From Mageeibacillus sp. UBA3708 (GTDB lineage: Bacteria; Bacillota; Clostridia; Saccharofermentanales; Saccharofermentanaceae): a stretch of DNA of 20,501 nt. The DNA lies in the NCBI GenBank assembly GCA_002371375.1, contig DFIB01000096.1, positions 1-20,501 on the forward strand, given 5' to 3'. Both the position numbers and the translations under genes were made by a program. Position 1 is the stretch's first letter, and each line of letters begins with the position of its first letter. Positions 14,294 through 20,501 of the stretch are shown here, piece by piece. The notes beneath the pieces are model-generated. The model searched no databases. It saw only the letters and a program-made list of their open reading frames with translations, and had not been told where the DNA came from.

Positions 14294-16273
14294 ATGAGAA
14301 AACTACTGAGAAACATTTGCCTTGTTGCAGGATTCCTGATGGTCTTTGCAATCACAGCCTGCGGAGGTAAGCTGGATTCTAATCTGGTTGTAAATGATGA
14401 CCTGTCCGGTACGAGAACATTCACATTGAATGCAGAGATCAAGTCCAACAAAGAGCATGTCAAAGGAGAGCTTCCCGAGATCACGGAGACGATCAAGAAC
14501 AATTGTCCTGCAGACCTGACATTTGTCGACAAGTCTGATGAGACAAATGCCGTTTTTGAGTTTACACTGAGTTTCAGTTCGCTTGAGGATTACGAGGCAA
14601 AGCTTCGCAATCTTCTTGCTCTGGCTGCCGATAATAACGGATATTCCGAGGAAAGCACCGTACTGGAATACTCTAAGCCGGATAATGTTTTCGCGTCGGG
14701 TGTCAAGTTTGTTGAGAGCTATTCCAACTCGGATTACATGAAGTGGCTTGAGAACCTGCTGGTTAATTCGGGATATGTTGCATCTTCTGACAGATCACAC
14801 ATCCTCGAATCGGGTAAATCCACATATAGTGTCTGTGGTGCATCCGGCGAAGGATCAACCACGGTTAGTGTCAATACGATTGAGGCTGTTCAGATCAATT
14901 CGATCGATATCTACACCGATATTAATCCCGACGGAACTTTCAACCGCCGCGTGCTGGTCAACATTCCGCAGGTATCGATGGATGCCAAGGGCGATGATAT
15001 CAAAGCTTTCCTTGAATCCAAGGCAACCGGTTCAGTCAAGGGTGAGTGGAGTGAAGCAGGCGGTGTGTCAACATATACACTTTCCGCATCGGGTGTCGGT
15101 GCAGCTGATGTTGACGGCATGATGAAGACATTCTATGGCGTTGACAGCGATGTTTTCACAGTTAACAACAATCCTGAGAGCACAATTTTCAGCGAGTCAT
15201 TCTCCGGTGACGGTGTTGCGAAGCGATTCTACAGTGTAGTCGAATATAAAGAATATGCAGATATGAGCAACTATACACTTGAGAATGATCTCGGTCTGAT
15301 CAAGTATTACGTCACACGCAATGATAATACTGCATCCTATGATGCATATAACGACACTGATGACGGATATATGAACATCTCCAGAAGAGATAACACGTTC
15401 ACATTCCAGAACAAAGCTGTTCTTATGCTTGAGCAGGCAACCATCAACCTCACATACGCTGAGGGCGACAAGGTTACAAGAGAGGTTCAGCTCGTATACG
15501 GCAGCGACCTCAGCGAGGAGGCTCTTGCAGTTCTTGAGCAGAGACTGGACAATGCATGCGAGGGTTCCAACGTCAAGGTAACCAAGTGCGTCAGCACAGA
15601 CGGCAAGCTCAATGTAACAATCGAGGCACAGGATAAGATCCGCAATGAGAGCGACTGCTGGAAGAATACTTTCGGCGGCGAGTACTCACTTGTCTACAAG
15701 TTCGCAAGCACAACGATGAATCCCAAGACAACAACTACGTTCAATGATTCATTCGATCTGACTGCTTACACGGCAGGTGCAGAGACAAGCATTCCTGTTA
15801 ACTACAACATTGCCGGATTCCCTCATCTGAAGGATCAGTCGGCAACAGTTACTGTTACAGACCTGACTGCTCCTGCCGAACTCCAGATCTCCGAGAACGG
15901 GATCAACTTCGTGGCTATCGCGATTTATGCAGGTATCGCTCTTGCAGTGATCGCAGCCGTTGTAGTAACACTCATCCTGGTTAAGAAGGCCGGCAAGAAG
16001 AAGGCTGCGGCAGGGACAGAAGTACCCGCTGCAGAGGTGAATACCGCAGTTGAGCCCGCGGCAGCCGAGCCTGCAGCAGAGGTGTCCGATGCAGAACCTG
16101 TTGCTGAGGCAGAGGAACCTGTTGCTGAGGCAGTAGAACCTGTTGCTGAGGTAGTAGAACCTGTTGCAGAAGTGGCCGAAGATGTAAGCGAGGAAGTAAC
16201 TGAAGTTGCAGAGGCAGTAGAAGCAGTGGAGGCTGTGGAGGAAGCTGTTGAAGAGAAGAATCCCGAGGAGTAA
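14294..16273 (+). CDS. Lipoprotein with C-terminal membrane helix and acidic repeat tail (659 aa)
   Basis: GAGAAAGGTGAGG precedes the ATG. A lipoprotein signal (MRKLLRNICLVAGFLMVFAITAC) puts the lipid on Cys23. The mature N-terminus LDSNLVVNDDLSGTRTF resembles the V.eDgSG opening of LppM-like lipoproteins. The long body (about 30-530) is beta-rich with no catalytic motif seen. Near 535-560 is a strong helix, FVAIAIYAGIALAVIAAVVVTLILV, followed by KKAGKKKAAA, so the tail should be cytoplasmic. That tail is Ala/Glu/Pro-rich, with four 21-bp repeats at 16094-16177 encoding EPVAEAx/EPVAEVx heptads. The protein would thus be fixed to the membrane at both ends, with the body outside. Function is unknown; a sensor or envelope scaffold is a guess. 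It is monocistronic with a good terminator. Confidence 0.85.
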   Translation: MRKLLRNICLVAGFLMVFAITACGGKLDSNLVVNDDLSGTRTFTLNAEIKSNKEHVKGELPEITETIKNNCPADLTFVDKSDETNAVFEFTLSFSSLEDYEAKLRNLLALAADNNGYSEESTVLEYSKPDNVFASGVKFVESYSNSDYMKWLENLLVNSGYVASSDRSHILESGKSTYSVCGASGEGSTTVSVNTIEAVQINSIDIYTDINPDGTFNRRVLVNIPQVSMDAKGDDIKAFLESKATGSVKGEWSEAGGVSTYTLSASGVGAADVDGMMKTFYGVDSDVFTVNNNPESTIFSESFSGDGVAKRFYSVVEYKEYADMSNYTLENDLGLIKYYVTRNDNTASYDAYNDTDDGYMNISRRDNTFTFQNKAVLMLEQATINLTYAEGDKVTREVQLVYGSDLSEEALAVLEQRLDNACEGSNVKVTKCVSTDGKLNVTIEAQDKIRNESDCWKNTFGGEYSLVYKFASTTMNPKTTTTFNDSFDLTAYTAGAETSIPVNYNIAGFPHLKDQSATVTVTDLTAPAELQISENGINFVAIAIYAGIALAVIAAVVVTLILVKKAGKKKAAAGTEVPAAEVNTAVEPAAAEPAAEVSDAEPVAEAEEPVAEAVEPVAEVVEPVAEVAEDVSEEVTEVAEAVEAVEAVEEAVEEKNPEE

Positions 16274-16308
16274 GGATAAACCCGTACGGTTCTATAGTTG
16301 TTAAAGTG

Positions 16309-16343
16309 AGGGGCTGTCTCGTGCAAAATGAGACAGCCCTTTT
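16309..16343 (+). terminator. Rho-independent terminator
   Basis: Perfect 10-base arms GGGCTGTCTC (16311-16320) and GAGACAGCCC (16330-16339) enclose a 9-base loop and are followed by TTTT. This is a textbook intrinsic terminator for the 659-residue lipoprotein gene. Confidence 0.92.
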
Positions 16344-16447
16344 CCGCGCAAGCGCAGCGAAAAAGCATATTATTGATGCTCTATCAATAATTAATGTCAG
16401 AAACAACGTCGTTATTGCTGTAACATTACCCTTAGAACACTAAAAAA

Positions 16448-16485
16448 CCGCAACTATCCCAGAAAAACCCGCAACTATCCCAGAA
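16448..16485. repeat. 17-bp direct repeat, possible mobile-element end
   Basis: CCGCAACTATCCCAGAA occurs at 16448-16464 and again at 16469-16485, 21 bases apart. Closely spaced direct repeats of this kind occur near the ends of some insertion sequences (IS21-type elements have multiple terminal repeats). No transposase gene is intact nearby, so at most this is a remnant. Confidence 0.55.
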
Positions 16486-16549
16486 TTGTCCCGAAGCTGT
16501 TGAAATAAATATCCCGAATGATATGCTCCCGGTTAAAGGAGGGCGGATA

Positions 16550-16633
16550 TGGAACGGTTGTCCGTGATTGCAAAAGCCGTCAAAAAATGCCAAAAACGTC
16601 AGGAGTATTGCAAGTCTGTCAGTATGATGTGAT
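16550..16633 (+). CDS. Very short ORF (27 aa) with good ribosome site, possibly decayed gene start
   Basis: AAAGGAGGGCGGAT immediately precedes an ATG at 16550. The product is a basic 27-residue peptide beginning MERLSVIAKAVKKCQKRQ that stops at a TGA just before the palindrome region. The ribosome site is far better than chance, so this may be a truncated gene start (perhaps of the element represented by the direct repeats) or a small peptide. No family is recognised. Confidence 0.3.
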
Positions 16634-16640
16634 TATCATG

Positions 16641-16660
16641 TCATGCACACGTGTGCATGA
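16641..16660. promoter_or_regulatory. 20-bp perfect palindrome
   Basis: The half site TCATGCACAC is followed directly by its reverse complement GTGTGCATGA, with no spacer. A smaller dyad, ATGAT/ATCAT (16624-16628, 16635-16639), abuts it. This is a candidate site for a symmetric DNA-binding protein; no neighbouring regulator gene is evident. Confidence 0.6.
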
Positions 16661-16775
16661 TTGGCCGGAAAGGTTGAAAACATAACCGGCAAGGCTAGAA
16701 TGAGAGCAGGAATACGGAGAAAAAAACTGCAGCCGGGACCTGAGAAATCTGACTGCAGTAACAAGGAGGTGATAC

Positions 16776-16832
16776 TTGGAGAACACGTCGTCAGGCGCAT
16801 TCTGCTCAATTGCTCCTATGAGCAGAGTGTAG
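16776..16832 (+). CDS. Possible 18-aa peptide behind a perfect Shine-Dalgarno
   Basis: AAGGAGGTGAT (16763-16773) is fully complementary to the 3' end of 16S rRNA. A TTG codon six bases after GGAGG opens an 18-codon frame, (M)ENTSSGAFCSIAPMSRV, ending at TAG. A 7-base hairpin (TCTGCTC 16801-16807 with GAGCAGA 16820-16826) lies inside it. It could be a leader peptide or a remnant. There is no other support. Confidence 0.3.
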   Translation: MENTSSGAFCSIAPMSRV

Positions 16833-16877
16833 CATAAAATTGTTTTGGAAGCAAAAATAATATAGTGGATGTTTACT

Positions 16878-16934
16878 ATGAAAAGAGTGATTTCAATTCT
16901 TGTATCAGTTATTACAATGGTGGCAATCAGTTAA
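16878..16934 (+). pseudogene. Stranded signal-peptide start (18 codons)
   Basis: ATG at 16878 opens MKRVISILVSVITMVAIS and then meets TAA at 16932. The basic start and hydrophobic core are those of a lipoprotein or secretory signal, like those of the next two genes, but the protein ends where a cleavage site should come. This looks like the 5' end of a deleted lipoprotein gene. A small hydrophobic peptide is the alternative. Confidence 0.4.
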
Positions 16935-16978
16935 TTATCAAGTTATTCCCGGCGGATTCAAGGTGTTATGTGACAACT

Positions 16979-17006
16979 TTGACACATGTGTATGATACAG
17001 TAAGAT
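16979..17006 (+). promoter_or_regulatory. Sigma-A promoter of the lipoprotein pair
   Basis: TTGACA (16979-16984) and TAAGAT (17001-17006) are 16 bases apart, about 30 bases before the ATG at 17037. The palindrome ACACATGTGT (16982-16991) overlaps the -35 and spacer and shares its ACAC-TGTG character with the 20-bp palindrome at 16641, so a common regulator is conceivable. Confidence 0.65.
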
Positions 17007-17036
17007 TAAATCTGCTGGTTTGGTGAGTTATTAATA

Positions 17037-17957
17037 ATGAATAGTGCTAATAGGATAGTATCAATCGTATTGTTCACAACAATATTGATTTCTTTATCAT
17101 CTTGCAATAACGATAACAAGATTACAGAAGACAACCCTGAGATCCTGCCGGGAGTAACACTTAATGATCACTGTATCACGGGGACATATAAAGGAGTAGT
17201 GCCTTCTGATTCGATTGGAATTGAAAGTACAACTCATTCAAGTGCCGGTATTTCCGAGCCGGAATCATCTGCAATATCTGTTGATGACTCAATTAAGTTA
17301 GAAGATGGTCTTCAATTTGTAAGACTGTACACTGATCCTTCATGTTATTCAAAAGAGAAGGATGGTGTATCTGCCATTGTGGGAGTTGAGGCACACAGCG
17401 ATTATGATTACAGGTTCTATCCGAACGATTTTTTCGATTCGCTTTCGGTGGGCGATAGCCTGAGAATAGATGACGATATTACAATACGTATAAGATCGAA
17501 TTCATCTGAAAGGGATGGGTTTATAGGTTACGGGACCCTTAAGGAAGAATTCATTAGGGTGTCAGATCATTATATTTTTGTTCATCCAAGTACGGGAATA
17601 AGCGGATATCAGGATATCAAAGATTATTGGCAGTGTGCGTATTTGACCACGAGAGGAGATTATTATTACCTCGGTGAATACAAAGGGAAGACGCGGGTGC
17701 ATATTGCTTCTTCGTGTGAGATCGTGATAAGTGACCAGGACAGGCACCTGTTGGATTATAAAGATACTCCGGATACTGACAATGAGTATGACAAATATGA
17801 TCATAAGATGACGCTTGAAGAATTTATGTCATGTTTGGATGATCTGAGAGAGAAGGATGTCATTGCCTTTGTTGCAGGGGTTACCATAAAGAACAGGGAA
17901 ATTGTAAGTATAAGTATTTTGGCAGATTGCGAGACTCTTTATAATGATCAGGTATAG
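17037..17957 (+). CDS. Lipoprotein of unknown function (306 aa)
   Basis: A lipoprotein signal, MNSANRIVSIVLFTTILISLSSC, gives lipid attachment at Cys23. It is followed by a Ser/Glu-rich linker (about 50-85) and a beta-rich body with many Asp/Tyr residues (for example SDYDYRFYPNDFFDSLSVGD). No enzymatic motif or known family was recognised. It is the first gene of a pair: the next lipoprotein gene starts 14 bases before its stop, so the two are probably made together and may act as partners at the cell surface. The ribosome site is weak (GGTGAG at about 17021-17026). Codon use looks AT-richer than in the pot operon. Confidence 0.78.
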   Translation: MNSANRIVSIVLFTTILISLSSCNNDNKITEDNPEILPGVTLNDHCITGTYKGVVPSDSIGIESTTHSSAGISEPESSAISVDDSIKLEDGLQFVRLYTDPSCYSKEKDGVSAIVGVEAHSDYDYRFYPNDFFDSLSVGDSLRIDDDITIRIRSNSSERDGFIGYGTLKEEFIRVSDHYIFVHPSTGISGYQDIKDYWQCAYLTTRGDYYYLGEYKGKTRVHIASSCEIVISDQDRHLLDYKDTPDTDNEYDKYDHKMTLEEFMSCLDDLREKDVIAFVAGVTIKNREIVSISILADCETLYNDQV

Positions 17958-20136
17958 ACATAAGAGAATAATATCGTTGCTGCTCATCATGACAATGGCA
18001 GCGTCAATATACGGATGTAACCGCGAAAAGGATAACGGGGCTGATGCGCTTGATGCAGTATACTTCTCATCCAAAGTGGTTACAATAGACAATTCGTCCG
18101 ATGATTATTCTATATACAGACAGGGTGATAATATTGTGTTCATCTCAGGGAAGAGAACATCATCCCAAGGCGATACGCTGCCTGAGTATAGGAGATATAC
18201 CATTGACGGCAACGGAGAAATATCTTCCGTTACTCTGCTCAATGCTGATCCGTCTGAGGGATTCTGTCCCTTGGGAGATAACGGTACAGTTGCATGTTTG
18301 TCAGCAAATGGGTATCAGATACTTGATGAGAAGGGTAATGTGATACGTAATGGAGTTATTCCATCAGCTGATTATACCAGACACGATATCGGGCGGACAG
18401 ATAACGGATTTGTCATAGTTTGCGATGGGTATGCGAAGTTATATGACAACAAAGGAGATCTTAAGGCCGGTATCTCATTCAGCAATATTGGTAATATCAG
18501 CGAAGCCGACGCATTCTTTCGACGTGATGGCAAGGACTATCTCTCGGTAACGCAAGATACAAAAACTGTTTTCTATCAATTGGATTTTAACAGCGGGACA
18601 TATAGCAGGGAATGCGATAACAGTGACTTTGGCTTCTCCGGAGATGATGCTGTATACAGATACGGCGGATACTATTATGACGAATTTGGTGATGCTATCG
18701 GAAAGCTTGATATGGATAACCATACTCGCGTGCCTTTGGCTCACATAAGCAATCTTATCTATCCACCTCCGGCAGAGCTGACCGGACTTAACATATATAC
18801 GCACTTTCTGGATGATAATACTATTGCAAAGGTGTACAGATATAAGAACAGAACCGATATAGTTCTTATCTCCGCAGATGACTCGTCAAATTACGCGGAT
18901 CGCATCAAATTGAGCATCAAGGGCAACTTCATCAATGAGGATAACACTCTGCTTATGGCGGCGTATAAGTTCAATATGTCTCAAGATGAGTATTTGTTAA
19001 ATGTATCGCCTTTCGGAAGTTCGTTTGAGTATTCAAATGCTGCTGAAGCCCAAAAGGCGAAAGTAAAGCTTCTGAGTGATTTCCAATCAGGGAACGCTCC
19101 GGATATGTTGTATGGCGATGATTTCGATTATGAGCAAATGGGCAAAACGGATCTGGTTATTGATATGAAGCCTTATCTGAGCAGTGAGATAACCGATAGT
19201 ATCAATGAGAATATTCGCGGGCTGATGATGACAGACGGGAAATGCTACAGTGTTTTTGCAGGATACACTCTGTATGGATATATCGGAAGATCATCACAAT
19301 ATCCGGACAGCGATTATAGTATATCGTCTCTCCCCGGACTTGCAGAAGGACAAAGGAGGGTACATCCTCAGTATGCACATGACCTGGCTGATTATATGAT
19401 TAGATACCCGATCATGAATCCATCGATGAGGGAAGGTGTTCTAAGTCATGATAATATTAAATTAATTGTCAGCGAATCCGTAAATAACGGAGTTGGTCCT
19501 GCAGATAATGTAGAGCAGCAGGACAGCTTCGAATCCGGAAAAGACTCGCTGACATTAAGGTATATCAATAACGATATCCGCAATTACATATATATGAACA
19601 GAGATGCTGATGAACCGTTGAATTTTGTAGGTTTTCCGTCCGCCGGCGGTTCTGTCAAGGCCATTCATCCCTCAGGCCGTATTGCTATATCGACGGGATC
19701 AAAGTATCCGGAAGCATGTGCCCGTTTTGCAGAAATCCTGTTGTCTGAAGAGATACAGAGATTGAACTACAGCACCGGTTCAATACCGGTAAACGATACT
19801 ATCCTGAGAGAATATCTGGACTATATGACCGCACCGGACACAATTCCCGACAACGAGGATAATTATAAGAATCTATCCGAGATGAGCAGAGCATATATCG
19901 ATGAGACAGGTCATCTGCATACTGATGACGGCAGCGTTTCTGTCGATAAGGATACTGCCGGTGCTTATATGAGTCTTATAACAGATGTAAATACTGTCAT
20001 AAATATTGACTGGGGTTTGTATAGCATAATATGCGACGAGATCGATTCTTATTATACAGAGAGCAAGAGTATAGACGAGATAGCAAGTTCTTTGGAGTCA
20101 AGACTTAACCTGTATGTCAAGGAGAATTATCTGTAA
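17944..20136 (+). CDS. Large lipoprotein: propeller-like N-terminal region plus solute-binding-protein-like C-terminal region (730 aa)
   Basis: A lipoprotein signal, MIRYRHKRIISLLLIMTMAASIYGC, puts the lipid on Cys25. Residues of about 40-340 are a series of beta-strand-like segments with repeating patterns (DNGFVIVCDGYAKLYDNKGDL, DGKDYLSVTQDTK, YDEFGDAIGKLDMDN), suggestive of a beta-propeller. From about 370 on, the pattern changes to that of family-1 extracellular solute-binding proteins: LLSDFQSGNAPDMLYGDD, then ...VIDMKPYL, and near 560-625 FVGFPSAGGSVKAIHPSGRIAISTGSK...ACARFAEILLSEEIQR...GSIPVND. A sugar or peptide ligand is plausible but unproven. No permease or ATPase genes are adjacent. 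The start lacks a clear ribosome site and overlaps the previous gene by 14 bases, so translation is probably coupled. Confidence 0.78.
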   Translation: MIRYRHKRIISLLLIMTMAASIYGCNREKDNGADALDAVYFSSKVVTIDNSSDDYSIYRQGDNIVFISGKRTSSQGDTLPEYRRYTIDGNGEISSVTLLNADPSEGFCPLGDNGTVACLSANGYQILDEKGNVIRNGVIPSADYTRHDIGRTDNGFVIVCDGYAKLYDNKGDLKAGISFSNIGNISEADAFFRRDGKDYLSVTQDTKTVFYQLDFNSGTYSRECDNSDFGFSGDDAVYRYGGYYYDEFGDAIGKLDMDNHTRVPLAHISNLIYPPPAELTGLNIYTHFLDDNTIAKVYRYKNRTDIVLISADDSSNYADRIKLSIKGNFINEDNTLLMAAYKFNMSQDEYLLNVSPFGSSFEYSNAAEAQKAKVKLLSDFQSGNAPDMLYGDDFDYEQMGKTDLVIDMKPYLSSEITDSINENIRGLMMTDGKCYSVFAGYTLYGYIGRSSQYPDSDYSISSLPGLAEGQRRVHPQYAHDLADYMIRYPIMNPSMREGVLSHDNIKLIVSESVNNGVGPADNVEQQDSFESGKDSLTLRYINNDIRNYIYMNRDADEPLNFVGFPSAGGSVKAIHPSGRIAISTGSKYPEACARFAEILLSEEIQRLNYSTGSIPVNDTILREYLDYMTAPDTIPDNEDNYKNLSEMSRAYIDETGHLHTDDGSVSVDKDTAGAYMSLITDVNTVINIDWGLYSIICDEIDSYYTESKSIDEIASSLESRLNLYVKENYL

Positions 20137-20230
20137 TCTCCGAGTGATGATTTGCACATAGGTGTGTTTGAGGTTTGTAGCATCAGGTGAGATGTTGGAT
20201 GCGAGTAGTATGCCAATCTTGCAATTTTCC
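20137..20230. other. 3' intergenic leader to hairpin and repeat array
   Basis: The last 365 bases of the window hold no credible gene. This first part has no structure I could identify; the hairpin and tandem repeat follow. Confidence 0.5.
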
Positions 20231-20341
20231 GGTTCTTCTGATTTTTTGTGGGATTGTTTGCCGATGGCCGACAACCGGCTATCTTCAGATAACGTCAACT
20301 CACAGAATCAAACACCAATCCCACAACTTTTCCGAAGAGCC
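20231..20341. other. Long imperfect hairpin downstream of the lipoprotein operon
   Basis: Perfect 11-base arms TTGTGGGATTG (20246-20256) and CAATCCCACAA (20316-20326) are extended outward across a symmetric 7-base internal loop by GGTTCTTC (20231-20238) and GAAGAGCC (20334-20341, one G-T pair). The apical part includes GCCG-ACAA-CCGGC-type pairing. It may be a terminator or a structured RNA. Confidence 0.6.
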
Positions 20342-20384
20342 AATTTTTCAGTTTTTTTGCGGAAACGAACAAACAGATGGCGAA

Positions 20385-20501
20385 TGTATCCGTTTTCCCG
20401 CACTAATCGGCTTTCCGTGCGGCTTTACGGGTACATTACCCCCGGCTGTACCCGTTTTGCTGCACCGGCCGGCTTCCCGCGCAGATTTACGGGTACATTA
20501 C
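20385..20501. repeat. 62-bp tandem repeat of stem-loop units, cut by window end
   Basis: Unit 1 spans 20385-20446. Unit 2 begins at 20447 and runs out of the window after 55 bases. Both units begin TGTAyCCGTTTT and contain TTTACGGGTACATTAC. Within each unit the first nine bases pair with ACGGGTACA, and an inner stem pairs as CCGC/GCGG in unit 1 and CTGC/GCAG in unit 2. Because arms recur every 62 bases, pairing between neighbouring units is also possible. Confidence 0.75.

Larger units (their letters stand above)
16344..17036. other. Gene-poor region between terminator and lipoprotein pair
   Basis: This stretch of about 690 bases has no normal-length gene. It contains the 17-bp direct repeat, three tiny ORFs listed separately, the 20-bp palindrome, a GCCGG...CCGGC dyad (16663-16695 area) and CTGCAG arms around 16730-16757. 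The mixture suggests a scar of element decay or gene deletion. Confidence 0.5.

Noticed and set aside
15925..16406. Minus-strand open frames rich in Ala/Ser/Thr or Leu/Gln opposite the lipoprotein tail
   Set aside because: They are antisense reflections of the repetitive EPVAE tail, with low-complexity products and no ribosome site.
16756..16780. Fragment of the 16S rRNA 3' end (GTAACAAGG and GGAGGTGAT words)
   Set aside because: The flanking bases do not match rRNA in either orientation. The match is explained by a perfect Shine-Dalgarno sequence.
20385..20501. CRISPR array
   Set aside because: The whole 62-base unit is similar between copies, so there are no unique spacers, and no cas genes are present.

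Overview
The window most likely comes from a Gram-positive anaerobe of the class Clostridia (Bacillota). I infer this from several features. Shine-Dalgarno sites are strong and G-rich. There are several lipoproteins with lipobox cysteines, and secreted proteins built from WYYF-type choline-binding (cell-wall-binding) repeats. The polyamine transporter operon is of Gram-positive type, with an XRE-cupin regulator. Species cannot be fixed from the sequence; a gut or rumen Lachnospiraceae/Oscillospiraceae-like organism is a guess. Nothing resembling tRNA, rRNA or a CRISPR array was seen.

Layout. (1) 1-1083: the 3' part of an IS66-family transposase and the right end of that element, abutting the 3' remnant of a gene it appears to have interrupted, plus a 52-codon gene overlapping that remnant. 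(2) 1310-6199, plus strand: a 1106-residue secreted CHAP / ricin-lectin / Ig-like / choline-binding protein, then a 332-residue secreted protein made only of choline-binding repeats with its own extended -10 promoter, then a small flavin-binding split-barrel protein. (3) 6288-7446, minus strand: a two-gene module of a membrane protein and a small XRE repressor-like protein, with a textbook promoter and two operator-like dyads. (4) 7829-8587: a PD-(D/E)XK nuclease-fold-like protein. (5) 8692-13800: an XRE-cupin (PuuR-like) regulator followed by potA-potB-potC-potD, a polyamine ABC importer, ending in an elaborate stem-loop. The promoter of this operon is flanked by two related operator-like sequences. 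(6) 14294-16273: a lipoprotein with a C-terminal membrane helix and an acidic repeat tail, then a clean terminator. (7) 16344-17036: a gene-poor, patchy stretch with direct repeats, a 20-bp perfect palindrome, tiny ORFs and a stranded signal-peptide start, probably the debris of past rearrangement. (8) 17037-20136: two overlapping lipoprotein genes, the second looking like a beta-propeller-like region fused to a family-1 solute-binding-protein-like half. (9) 20137-20501: a long hairpin and the start of a tandem array of stem-loop units cut by the window edge.

The most notable signals outside genes are two. A gapless 128-bp repeat occurs twice in opposite orientation (7607-7734 and 14015-14142, about 86% identical by hand alignment) and brackets the nuclease-like gene and the whole polyamine operon. 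A 62-bp-period tandem repeat at the right edge has units that fold into the same stem-loop, with one paired base change between copies. All functional statements come from reading sequence by eye; no database or folding program was run.
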